36,499 nt of DNA from Alistipes sp. (GTDB lineage: Bacteria > Bacteroidota > Bacteroidia > Bacteroidales > Rikenellaceae). Position 1 is the stretch's first letter; the number at the start of each line of letters is the position of its first letter. Below, piece after piece: positions 15,377 through 24,484 of the stretch. The translations under genes were made by a program, and so were the position numbers. The stretch spans positions 1-36,499 of the forward strand of contig JAFNXN010000030.1 of assembly GCA_017379015.1 (NCBI GenBank), read 5' to 3'. The notes under the pieces are model-generated. The model was not told where the DNA came from. It did no database searches and was given only the letters and a program-made list of their open reading frames with translations.

Positions 15377-18298
15377 TTACTCCTTGATAGCCTTCTTACG
15401 CTGAAGGTCGTATGCGATAGGAGTTGCGATAAATACTGAAGAGTATGTACCGATGATAACACCAAGGATCAACGCAAATACGAAACCACGGATAGTCTCA
15501 CCACCGAAGATAAAGATCGAGAGGAGAGTTACAAGTGTAGTACCCGAAGTATTGATTGTACGTGACAATGTAGCGCAGATCGCCGAGTCGATGTTTGTCT
15601 TCATATCGCGCTTTGGATATAGACCGATGTACTCACGGATACGGTCAAAGATAACCACTGTATCGTTGATTGAGTAACCGATGATGGTCAAGATCGCAGC
15701 GATAAATGCCTGGTTAACCTCCAAGTTGAAAGGCATAACAGCATAGAGCATTGAGAATAGACCGATTACGAGCAATGCATTGTGAGCCAAAGCTGCGGTA
15801 GCACCAAGTGCCCACTGCCAACGGCGGAAACGAACTGCGATGTAAAGACCGATAGCTACAAGTGAGATAACAACTGCGATGATTGAGTTTACAGTCATCT
15901 CGCTTGAGATAGCGCTACCAACCTGCTCAGATGAGGTGATACCCTTACCGTTATCAGGATTGATGAATGCCTCACGGTCAATAGTTGTTGTGTAGAGGTT
16001 CTTTGAAGCCTCATAGATAAAGTTAGCTACGATGTAGTTAGCGTCGATATCGTCAGCATGGATACCTGCTGCAGCCTTAGCCTCAGCGATCATCTCGGCA
16101 GTAGGCTCAAACTGAGTGATGATACGTACCTGATCCTCGCCACCGAACTGCTTAACCTCGAACGAAGTGTTTGCAGCATCCTTAAGCTGAGCAAACTGAG
16201 CCTCAAGGTTCTCGCGAAGCTGCTCCTCGTTAGCTGGCTGATCGAACTTAACAACGTATGTACGACCACCTGTGAAGTCGATACCCTGGTTAAGACCAAG
16301 AGTGCAGAACGAGATTACAGAGAGTACAAGAAGAGTACCCGATACGATGTACGATACCTTACGCTTAGAGATGAAGCTAAACTTAACATTCTGCAAGAAG
16401 TTCTCAGAGAACTTATTTGAGAATGAGATTGAGCCCTTACGTGTAGCACGTGCCTCAAGAAGTACACGAGTGATGAAGATCGAGCAGAACAACGATGTGA
16501 TGATACCAGCAACCAAGGTTGTTGCGAAGCCCTTCACTGGACCAGTACCGAAGAAGAAGAGAACAACACCGGTGATGATTGTAGTGAGGTTACCATCGAT
16601 AATTGCTGAGTAAGCGTTCGAGAAACCATCCTTGATAGCCAACGATAGACCCTTGCCAGCGCGAAGCTCCTCCTTAACACGCTCGAAGATGATAACGTTA
16701 GCATCCACAGCCATACCCATAGTAAGTACGATACCTGCGATACCAGGGAGTGTCAACACTGCACCGAACGATACAAGTACACCCATGAGGAGAAGTACGT
16801 TGAAGAGAAGTGCGATGTTTGCCATCATACCAGCACCCTTGTAGAAGAATGCCATGTAAACCAACACGAGCAAGAATGCCAACGCAAATGATACAAGACC
16901 GTCGTTGATAGCCTTAGCACCGAGTGATGGACCTACAACCTCTGAGTAGATGATAGTAGCAGGTGCTGGAGCCTTACCTGAGTTAAGCACGCTAGCAAGA
17001 TCCTCAGCCTCCTGAACATCGAAACCACCAGTGATTGATGAGTTACCACCATCGATACGACCGTGAGAAACAGGAGCAGAATATACATAGCCATCCAAAA
17101 CGATAGCGATCTGCTTATCTGTATTACGCTCTGTGATGTCAGCCCACTTGATAGAGGTCTCAGAATCCATGGTCATTGATACCTCAAAGCCACCATTCTG
17201 ACCACCCTGAGCACGTGAGTTAGTGATACCAGTACCATCCAAAACAGGAGCAGCAATACCGTTCATACCACGCAATGCGTAGAGCACGAATGTACCCTTA
17301 GCACTCTCGTTAACGCTCTTGTTTGACCAAGCAAGCTTAAGATCGCTTGGGAACAAAGCCTTAACGGCAGGGATGCGGAAGTAGCTGCTAAGCATCTCAA
17401 GGTTCTCCTTCTCGGCAGCACCTACCTGTGGAGCGTAAACCATTGATGGCTGAACGCTACCGTCAGCAGCAACATACTCGAACGAAACGCTGATAAGGTT
17501 GCGTGGCAACATAGCCTCTACCTCATCCTCCGAAACACCCTCAGCGATAAGGTGGTCGCGAACAGCCTCGTTAAGCTCCTCGCTGTAGAGCACTGATGTA
17601 ACCTCGCTGATGTCGGTGTTGTCGTAAACCTCCCAGAACTCAAGGTTTGCAGTAGATGCAAGAAGCTTACCTACACGCTCAGGCTCCTTAACACCAGGAA
17701 GCTCAACAGAGATACGGTTAGTACCTGTTACGAGCTGGATGTTAGGCTGAGTAACACCAAGAAGGTCGATACGGTTCTGCAACACATTGAAAGCTGCACC
17801 TACTGAACCATCGATAAGGTTCTTAAGGTCGGTAGCCAACACTGTCATGTCCTCAACATTGAAGATCTTAGCAAGATCCTCAGCGTTGCTAGCTGCGATG
17901 AAGGCATCAACAGCTGCCGAAGCACCCTCTGCCTTAGCAGCCTCGTAGAGAGCCTTCTCCATGCGAGCGTTGAGCTCTGCATCCTTACGAACTGCGCCCT
18001 TGCTCTCGGCATTAGCACGAATAACATCCTCTGCCTTGATCTCAAGCATGACGTTCATACCGCCCTTAAGGTCAAGACCAAGGTTGAGCTCACGATTCTT
18101 ACAATCTGCGTAAGTGTACTCCACTACGCCAAGGTTGTAAACTACATCATCCCACTTCTCATCGAGATAAGCCTGGGGATTCTCCTGCTTCGCAGCATCA
18201 GCCTCCACCTTACGTGTTACGAAGGTGAACGAGAGCTGGAAGACGCAAGCGAGCGCAAGAAGCGCTGCCAGCCACTTAATAATTCCTTTACTCTGCAT
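15377..18298 (-). CDS. secDF: Protein translocase SecDF (fused SecD and SecF)
   Basis: SecDF uses the proton gradient to pull exported proteins through the Sec channel. The 973-residue product is a natural fusion. The SecD half has one N-terminal helix, the LGLDLKGGMNVMLEI motif (about 73-87), a large periplasmic domain with GVTQPNIQLVTG and VELPGV, TGGFDVQEAEDLASVLNSG, and a five-helix bundle. The SecF half begins near residue 640, with LGLNQGIDFTGGRTY and a second five-helix bundle. Fusion is normal for Bacteroidota. The protein is longer than E. coli SecD, with insertions in the periplasmic domain. The gene has its own promoter, a 138-nt leader holding two mini-ORFs, and its own terminator. 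Confidence 0.97.
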   Translation of the reverse strand: MQSKGIIKWLAALLALACVFQLSFTFVTRKVEADAAKQENPQAYLDEKWDDVVYNLGVVEYTYADCKNRELNLGLDLKGGMNVMLEIKAEDVIRANAESKGAVRKDAELNARMEKALYEAAKAEGASAAVDAFIAASNAEDLAKIFNVEDMTVLATDLKNLIDGSVGAAFNVLQNRIDLLGVTQPNIQLVTGTNRISVELPGVKEPERVGKLLASTANLEFWEVYDNTDISEVTSVLYSEELNEAVRDHLIAEGVSEDEVEAMLPRNLISVSFEYVAADGSVQPSMVYAPQVGAAEKENLEMLSSYFRIPAVKALFPSDLKLAWSNKSVNESAKGTFVLYALRGMNGIAAPVLDGTGITNSRAQGGQNGGFEVSMTMDSETSIKWADITERNTDKQIAIVLDGYVYSAPVSHGRIDGGNSSITGGFDVQEAEDLASVLNSGKAPAPATIIYSEVVGPSLGAKAINDGLVSFALAFLLVLVYMAFFYKGAGMMANIALLFNVLLLMGVLVSFGAVLTLPGIAGIVLTMGMAVDANVIIFERVKEELRAGKGLSLAIKDGFSNAYSAIIDGNLTTIITGVVLFFFGTGPVKGFATTLVAGIITSLFCSIFITRVLLEARATRKGSISFSNKFSENFLQNVKFSFISKRKVSYIVSGTLLVLSVISFCTLGLNQGIDFTGGRTYVVKFDQPANEEQLRENLEAQFAQLKDAANTSFEVKQFGGEDQVRIITQFEPTAEMIAEAKAAAGIHADDIDANYIVANFIYEASKNLYTTTIDREAFINPDNGKGITSSEQVGSAISSEMTVNSIIAVVISLVAIGLYIAVRFRRWQWALGATAALAHNALLVIGLFSMLYAVMPFNLEVNQAFIAAILTIIGYSINDTVVIFDRIREYIGLYPKRDMKTNIDSAICATLSRTINTSGTTLVTLLSIFIFGGETIRGFVFALILGVIIGTYSSVFIATPIAYDLQRKKAIKE

Positions 18299-18316
18299 TG
18301 TTAAAAAGTTTTGTAA

Positions 18317-18379
18317 TTATTTGTTTTTTAGTATCTTCAATGCATAAAGCAGCGAGCAACAACCAACCCCACAAACCAT
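18317..18379 (-). CDS. Candidate leader mini-ORF 2 upstream of secDF (20 codons)
   Basis: This short frame starts at an ATG that shares its first base with the last base of the upstream mini-ORF's TGA, and ends 18 nt before the secDF ATG. The predicted peptide (MVCGVGCCSLLYALKILKNK) has three Cys, a hydrophobic core and a Lys-rich end. Coding status is unproven; it could be a regulatory leader peptide for secDF or a chance frame. Confidence 0.3.
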   Translation of the reverse strand: MVCGVGCCSLLYALKILKNK

Positions 18380-18426
18380 CACAAGCCCCCTAAAAGAGTC
18401 TTTCGGCAGAGGTGTCTCACCCGCAT
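18379..18426 (-). CDS. Candidate leader mini-ORF 1 upstream of secDF (15 codons)
   Basis: The frame starts about 10 nt after the predicted secDF transcription start. It encodes a basic peptide (MRVRHLCRKTLLGGL) and ends in TGA overlapping the next ATG by one base, a layout typical of translational coupling. Its length is below usual gene callers' limits. No matching family is known to me. Confidence 0.3.
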   Translation of the reverse strand: MRVRHLCRKTLLGGL

Positions 18427-18442
18427 ACGTGCGTTAATCGTG

Positions 18443-18450
18443 CAAAGATA
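18443..18450 (-). promoter_or_regulatory. secDF: -7 element of the secDF promoter
   Basis: On the minus strand this reads TATCTTTG followed by CA, an exact TAnnTTTG match, about 145 nt upstream of the secDF ATG. The U-tract of the fucosidase terminator ends 2 nt before it. Confidence 0.65.
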
Positions 18451-18451
18451 T

Positions 18452-18486
18452 AAAAAAAATCGCAATCCACAACCGTAGACTGCGAT
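18452..18486 (-). terminator. Rho-independent terminator of the fucosidase gene
   Basis: A hairpin of about 12 bp with two G-T wobbles and a GGTT loop (18459-18486) is followed on the minus strand by eight T residues. It lies about 90 nt after the fucosidase stop and abuts the secDF -7 box. Confidence 0.85.
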
Positions 18487-18574
18487 AATTTTCATCATAT
18501 TAGCAACTTTAACGCTCGATTACTCAACTTTCGCCATGATCGTAATTCGAGTGCAAGCCTACACAACACCTCCC

Positions 18575-19879
18575 TTATCGGGTTTTAAGTTCGACAATAA
18601 AGTCGGTGCAATTTTCAACCTTACCCACATTGAGAAGAATACCCCAATCTGTCTTCTTGAATGGGATCTCCTCGCCAGTATTATAGTTCTTAGCCTTTGT
18701 GACCTTGCAAGTTAGAGGCAAGTACAATACCTCCTCGTCGAGTTCAAAGATATGAACAAAAAGACGATTGCCCTTGCGTGTCGTACAACCCCACTCCTGA
18801 GGCTTAACATCTCCAGCCTCAGTGCCATAGATAGTATCGCCATACATAGCCATCCACTCTCCCATCTGCTTAAGACGCTCAACGGCAACAGCAGGAAGCT
18901 CACCATTAGGCTGAGGACCAACATTTAGCAATAGGTTTGCGCCCTTACCAGCTGCACTAACCAAATAACGTATAAGTGTCTCTGTCGACTTATACTCCTG
19001 ATCCACAACCTTGTATCCCCACATGCCATTCATCGTCTGACATGTCTCCAGAGGCAGACGACTAACCGCCTGACCCGAGAGTCCATGTGTATTCTCACCT
19101 GGAAGATCGCGCTCAAAAATCTGAATATCCTCACCCTCAAAAGGCACCTGATGGTGGTTGTTAGCCACTAGGCACGAGGGCTGCAACTTATGCACCAAGG
19201 CATACTGCTCGTCGAGCTGCCAGTCGAAAGGTGTAGGATCCTCGTCGTGGTCCCACCAGCCATCAAACCACATTGCACGGATAGGTCCATAGTTGGTTAG
19301 AAGCTCGGTGATCTGACGGTTCATAAAGCCATAATACTCCTCCCAGCTGATCTTCGACTCGTCACGACCCGTAACACCCTTTGCAGTACGTCCACGAGGA
19401 TAGTCGTCACGCGACCAGTCGGCATGCGAATAGTAGAGGTGGAGTGCTATGTCCTGCTTGCGACACTCACGTGCCAACTCCTTCAAAATATCACGACCAT
19501 AAGGCGTAGCATCGACAATATCAAAATCTGACTCAGCAGTATCCCACATCGAGAAGCTATCGTGATGGCGTGTAGTGATACAGATGTACTTTGCACCAGA
19601 CGCCTTAATTGTTGATACCCACTCCTTTGCATTGAAGCGATGGGGGTAGAAGGCATCGGCAGCCTTGGCATACTCATCGCGATTGAGTCCAGCATTCTGC
19701 AAGTACCACTCGCCCTGCGCAAACATGCTGTATATTCCCCAGTGGATGAATACTCCGAAGCGGTCCTCGGCAAACTCCTTGCGACTCTCAAGATTCTCCT
19801 TTGTAGGCACATAGCCCTGCGCCATTGCCTGTGTCGCCACAGCAACGATCATAGCGATCGAAAGTATTAGTTTTCTCAT
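18575..19879 (-). CDS. Alpha-L-fucosidase, glycoside hydrolase family 29
   Basis: GH29 enzymes are retaining exo-alpha-L-fucosidases that trim fucose from mucin and milk-type glycans. The 434-residue product has a signal peptide (MRKLILSIAMIVAVATQAMAQ), so it is exported, probably to the periplasm. Family motifs follow: RFGVFIHWGIYSMF (40-53), KYICITTRHHDSFSMWD (97-113), HLYYSHADW, and IRAMWFDGWWD (200-210) with the likely nucleophile Asp206. The C-terminal beta domain is short and no carbohydrate-binding module is attached. The ATG at 19879 is preferred to 19903 because it begins the signal peptide. No SusC/SusD pair adjoins, so it is not in a visible polysaccharide utilisation locus. A tRNA fragment lies just upstream. 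Confidence 0.93.
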   Translation of the reverse strand: MRKLILSIAMIVAVATQAMAQGYVPTKENLESRKEFAEDRFGVFIHWGIYSMFAQGEWYLQNAGLNRDEYAKAADAFYPHRFNAKEWVSTIKASGAKYICITTRHHDSFSMWDTAESDFDIVDATPYGRDILKELARECRKQDIALHLYYSHADWSRDDYPRGRTAKGVTGRDESKISWEEYYGFMNRQITELLTNYGPIRAMWFDGWWDHDEDPTPFDWQLDEQYALVHKLQPSCLVANNHHQVPFEGEDIQIFERDLPGENTHGLSGQAVSRLPLETCQTMNGMWGYKVVDQEYKSTETLIRYLVSAAGKGANLLLNVGPQPNGELPAVAVERLKQMGEWMAMYGDTIYGTEAGDVKPQEWGCTTRKGNRLFVHIFELDEEVLYLPLTCKVTKAKNYNTGEEIPFKKTDWGILLNVGKVENCTDFIVELKTR

Positions 19880-19907
19880 AGTTTGGAATTTTTCATAGTT
19901 CAACCAT

Positions 19908-19933
19908 AGCGGTAGACGTGACTCGAACCCGCG
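19908..19933 (-). pseudogene. Fragment of the 3' end of a tRNA-Gly gene
   Basis: These 26 bases match the discriminator, acceptor strand, T-stem and T-loop of the tRNA-Gly gene at 20027-20052 in 25 of 26 positions. The difference breaks one T-stem pair. No D-arm or anticodon arm follows. It is a remnant of a duplicated tRNA or of an integration site. Confidence 0.75.
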
Positions 19934-20026
19934 CTTCGCGCAACTATTTATATTTACACCCCCAGCCCCTGAAAGGGGCGTTCGAGGGTCGCTGTGGAGA
20001 GTCTCCTATAACCCCTCAGCAAGCTG
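19934..20026. other. Non-coding spacer with three small hairpins
   Basis: Between the tRNA fragment and the intact tRNA are small palindromes: GCGC-GAA-type at the fragment edge, a 6-bp stem with a 3-nt loop at 19965-19979 (GCCCCT/AGGGGC), and CTCAGC-AA-GCTGAG at 20015-20028. None has a T-run, so termination is uncertain. No open frame of note is present. Confidence 0.5.
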
Positions 20027-20099
20027 AGCGGTAGACGGGACTCGAACCCGCGACCCTCGGCTTGGGAAGCCGATGCTCTACCAACTGAGCTACTACCGC
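20027..20099 (-). tRNA. tRNA-Gly, anticodon CCC
   Basis: The 73-nt minus-strand sequence folds as a complete cloverleaf. It has acceptor GCGGTAG/CTACCGC, a 4-bp D-stem with AGTTGGTA loop, anticodon stem TCGGC/GCCGA with loop TTCCCAA (anticodon CCC), variable loop GGGTC, and T-arm GCGGG-TTCGAGT-CCCGT. The discriminator is U, as usual for bacterial tRNA-Gly. CCA is not encoded. Confidence 0.96.
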
Positions 20100-20127
20100 A
20101 AGAGAAGTTGTTAGTTTTTAGTTTTTA

Positions 20128-20156
20128 GAGTTTAGTTGTTAGCAATCACTAAACTC
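20128..20156. repeat. 9-bp inverted repeat upstream of tRNA-Gly
   Basis: GAGTTTAGT (20128-20136) and ACTAAACTC (20148-20156) form a perfect 9-bp stem with an 11-nt loop. It overlaps the end of the 9-nt tandem array and lies upstream of the tRNA on the minus strand. There is no T-run on the minus strand. Confidence 0.6.
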
Positions 20157-20194
20157 CTTAAACTCCTTAAACTCCCTAATTTCCCTAAACTCCC
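20150..20194. repeat. Five tandem 9-nt units (TAAACTCCY)
   Basis: Five contiguous copies of TAAACTCC(T/C) are present, with the fourth diverged to TAATTTCCC. Because the period is three codons, all frames stay open and produce low-complexity spurious frames (for example repeated REF/KEF on the minus strand). It joins the larger repeats at 20221-20482. Confidence 0.85.
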
Positions 20195-20220
20195 TAAAAC
20201 ACGAACTTTCAGGTTTGCAC

Positions 20221-20350
20221 AATTTGTTGTCAGAAGGGAGGCAGCTGTGAGGCTGGTCGAAATTGACACGGATGGGGACATACTTGAGGTATTTCCCCAT
20301 TCGGGGCAATGAGCCAGACGCCGCAGATGACCCTTTATCACTACAAAGAA
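20221..20350. repeat. 130-nt long-hairpin repeat, copy A
   Basis: The unit is an imperfect palindrome. The outer arms TTTGTTGTCAGAAGGG and, from the opposite end, TTTGTAGTGATAAAGGG are near-complementary. The centre is a clean hairpin (20272-20278 with 20294-20300, plus ATAC/GTAT) closing on a TTGAG loop. It is a tandem imperfect copy of 20353-20482. No protein-coding role is likely, although frames stay open through it. Confidence 0.8.
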
Positions 20351-20352
20351 CC

Positions 20353-20482
20353 AATTTGTTGTCAGAAGGGCGGCAGATTTGACCTCGATGAAGATGCTGG
20401 GCTGGATGGGACATACTGATGGTATTTCCCATTCAGCACAGCGATTGAGAGGTCGAAGATGCCCCCTTATCACAACAAAGAA
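20353..20482. repeat. 130-nt long-hairpin repeat, copy B
   Basis: This has the same length and layout as copy A, and its outer arms pair for about 40 nt with few mismatches (including TTTGACCTC with GAGGTCGAA). The central hairpin is ATGGGA-c-ATAC (20406-20416), loop TGATG, then GTAT-t-TCCCAT. It ends 1 nt before the lepA stop codon, so on the minus strand it forms the start of the lepA 3' untranslated region and may act there as a terminator or RNA-protecting stem. Confidence 0.8.
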
Positions 20483-20483
20483 A

Positions 20484-22274
<1,791 letters not shown>

Positions 22275-22319
22275 CTCGTATCTTTATCTCTAAAAATTCA
22301 CTACATATAAATTAGAGCA

Positions 22320-22327
22320 CAAAGATA
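22320..22327 (-). promoter_or_regulatory. lepA: -7 element of the lepA promoter
   Basis: On the minus strand this reads TATCTTTG, an exact TAnnTTTG match, 46 nt upstream of the lepA ATG. No good -33 TTTG lies at 19-20 nt. Confidence 0.6.
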
Positions 22328-22439
22328 TAATTTTTTTCGCAAAATTAAAAATCTTTTAAAGGCTAAAAATCAAAGTTAACTCATGATATATAAAGAAATT
22401 GAGCAACGTAATAGTTTATCTTACGCTGCTCAATATTCT

Positions 22440-23201
22440 CTATACTCTAGGCTCATCATCCGAAATCATCGAATCGAGGGTCACAGGGTCACTCTCCGCA
22501 GACTCACTCGACTGAGATTTTTCGTCGGGCTTGAGCCAGAGATATATCTTCGACTCGGTGCCATCGCGCAGACGTCCGATATTCTTGCGGTGAGTCCAAA
22601 CAAGCAACACGGCAACAACCCACGAAAAGATGATAAATGGAACACTTTGGAAAGGAGCTGCGGGATCGTATGTCATTGTTGCAAAGATCATTACAAGCAG
22701 AGGATAGCAACATCCTGCAACCATCGAGGCAAGCGACACATAGTGCCATACGGCAAACACCAAGCACCATACGCCAAAGCACATAAGCAAGATTGGCGGA
22801 TAGATTGCAGTGCCAGCACCGAGGAGTGTTGCCACACCCTTACCACCTCTAAAACCCGCGAAGATCGGGAAGATATGACCGAGCACCACCGCAACAGTGG
22901 CGATGATACGCATGTTGATAAGCCAAGCATCACTCACCGAGTCGTCATAACGCAACAACGCCGTGAGCATCACACCACCAAAGCCTTTGAAGTAGTCGAT
23001 CACAAATACTGGCAACGCTGCACGCTTACCCAACACACGGAGCATATTTGTCGTACCCGCATTTTTAGATCCATGCTCTCGAATATCTATGCCATAATAT
23101 TTCTTACCAATCCATACAGCACTTGGTATCGAGCCGAGCAAATATGCGATTATTAGAATGGTAAATGCGCAGTAATATGTTAATACGCCCCACGTCTCCA
23201 T
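22440..23201 (-). CDS. plsY: Glycerol-3-phosphate acyltransferase PlsY
   Basis: PlsY acylates glycerol-3-phosphate from acyl-phosphate, the first committed step of phospholipid synthesis at the inner membrane. The 253-residue polytopic protein contains the three PlsY motifs: GSIPSAVWIGK with GSKNAGTTN (about 18-52), VLGHIFPIFAGFRGGKGVAT (about 107-126), and THRKNIGRL near residue 208. It is longer than the usual 200-220 residues because of a polar Ser/Glu/Asp-rich C-terminal tail of about 40 residues (from LKPDEKSQ), probably cytoplasmic. A TATCTTTG promoter element lies 60 nt upstream. The lepA gene lies downstream with its own promoter. Confidence 0.95.
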   Translation of the reverse strand: METWGVLTYYCAFTILIIAYLLGSIPSAVWIGKKYYGIDIREHGSKNAGTTNMLRVLGKRAALPVFVIDYFKGFGGVMLTALLRYDDSVSDAWLINMRIIATVAVVLGHIFPIFAGFRGGKGVATLLGAGTAIYPPILLMCFGVWCLVFAVWHYVSLASMVAGCCYPLLVMIFATMTYDPAAPFQSVPFIIFSWVVAVLLVWTHRKNIGRLRDGTESKIYLWLKPDEKSQSSESAESDPVTLDSMISDDEPRV

Positions 23202-23261
23202 AAATTTCCTATGTTATTGATTACTAAAATATTACATCAAAAGGGTGATGTGTAGTAATTA

Positions 23262-23269
23262 CAAAGATA
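23262..23269 (-). promoter_or_regulatory. plsY: -7 element of the plsY promoter
   Basis: On the minus strand this reads TATCTTTG, an exact consensus -7 element, about 60 nt upstream of the plsY ATG. Confidence 0.6.
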
Positions 23270-23362
23270 AGAAAAAGATTTTGAAAAACAAAAAAATCAC
23301 AATCTTAACACCATTCAATTGAGCACAAAATAGGGAGGCTAAATAAAAAATAGCACCACACT

Positions 23363-23393
23363 ATTGTAATGTTTAAAAAAATTCGTATCTTTG
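23363..23393 (+). promoter_or_regulatory. Promoter of the YitT-family gene and miaB
   Basis: TATCTTTG at 23386-23393 is an exact -7 match. ATTG at 23363-23366 is one base off TTTG, with a 19-nt spacer. The start would be near 23399, about 35 nt before the ATG. Confidence 0.7.
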
Positions 23394-23432
23394 ATAGCTA
23401 ATTTATGAATAAAATTACAGAATTGCATATTT

Positions 23433-24446
23433 ATGAGACTAAAACTTAACCTTTCACAGATGGCAGTATCTGCCAAAGAGTCAGTCACAAACATCCATTG
23501 GTGGTCATCAATGGGTCAGATTGTATTTGGATGCTTCATGGTTGCAGTGGCATTCGTTGTATTCATCAACCCCTACAACCTAGTACCTGGTGGTATTTAC
23601 GGTTTGGCACTTGTGCTTCACAACCTATTCCCATCAATTCAGGTAGGTACATTTGGCTATATGTTTGATGTGCCACTCATCTTAACTGCCCTAGTGCTCT
23701 TCGGTGGAACATTTGGTGGAAGAACCATCTTTGCATCCTTCATCACCCCTGGTATCATGAATATCCTCGACTACCTAGTTTACCCTAATCAGGCAGCCAT
23801 CGAGGCACTTGACCCAGCACTCCTCCTTGGTGGTCAGATCGACCTCTCGGAGCACCTTATGCTTGCAGCCATCATCGGAGGTTGCTTCAGTGGTGTTGGT
23901 GTAGGTATCGTAATCCGCAATAACGCTGCAACAGGTGGTACCGACATCACAGGTATGCTTCTGCACCGTTTTGCCAAGATGAAGTTTGCAAATGGTGTAC
24001 TTCTCTCAGATGCTATCATCGTGCTTAGCGGTTTGCTCGTTATCGGCTTCGGTATCGGTATCGATGGCCCAGGTGCTGGTGTTATGCTCTCGCTCTATTC
24101 GGCAGTATGTATCTTCGTGAATGCCAAAGTTTTGGGCTACACTATCGACGGTGCTTCACGCGACAAGCTCCTCTACATCATCTGCGAGGAACACTCAGAC
24201 AAGATGCGCGAGTATATTCTTCATGAGCTAAACCGTGGTGGTACCTACCTCAAGGCTAAGGGTATGTACACCGACAACGAGAAGGAGATGATCTTCCTCG
24301 TAGTAAACCGCAAGGAGGTGCGCAACGTACAGCATAAGATCAAGGAGTTCGATCCTAAGGCCTTTGTGGTTGTCACCGACGCTTATGACACATTCGGTCA
24401 GGGCTTCAAGCCATTCCCAGAGGAGAATGGAATGCCTACCGAGTAA
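23433..24446 (+). CDS. YitT family membrane protein (DUF161 plus DUF2179)
   Basis: The 337-residue protein has about five or six membrane helices in the first 215 residues, with the repeated family pattern FINPYNLVPGGIYGLALVL (about 45-63) and NNAATGGTDITGMLLHR. A soluble C-terminal DUF2179 domain (about 240-325) follows, with the GGTYLKAKGMYTDNEKEMIFLVV pattern. YitT-type proteins are widespread and their transport substrate, if any, is not established. The ATG at 23433 is 39 nt after the -7 element. miaB starts 38 nt after the stop and is likely co-transcribed. No odd features. Confidence 0.9.
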   Translation: MRLKLNLSQMAVSAKESVTNIHWWSSMGQIVFGCFMVAVAFVVFINPYNLVPGGIYGLALVLHNLFPSIQVGTFGYMFDVPLILTALVLFGGTFGGRTIFASFITPGIMNILDYLVYPNQAAIEALDPALLLGGQIDLSEHLMLAAIIGGCFSGVGVGIVIRNNAATGGTDITGMLLHRFAKMKFANGVLLSDAIIVLSGLLVIGFGIGIDGPGAGVMLSLYSAVCIFVNAKVLGYTIDGASRDKLLYIICEEHSDKMREYILHELNRGGTYLKAKGMYTDNEKEMIFLVVNRKEVRNVQHKIKEFDPKAFVVVTDAYDTFGQGFKPFPEENGMPTE

Positions 24447-24484
24447 GGTTTAAGAGTCTACATTAACTTTAAAGTTACCAATAG

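Noticed and set aside
16058-16420. 120-codon plus-strand frame inside secDF
   Set aside because: It is a shadow of the SecF half of secDF, which is strongly conserved on the minus strand.
19908-19933. Second functional tRNA
   Set aside because: Only the acceptor 3' strand and part of the T-arm are present; D-arm and anticodon arm are missing.
20150-20482. Possible CRISPR array
   Set aside because: The repeats have no regular repeat-spacer alternation (9-nt units are contiguous, 130-nt units are adjacent), and no cas genes are present.
22383-23156. 257-codon plus-strand frame
   Set aside because: It is antisense to plsY, has no recognisable family and an atypical His/Arg/Thr-rich composition. 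PlsY on the other strand has all its motifs.
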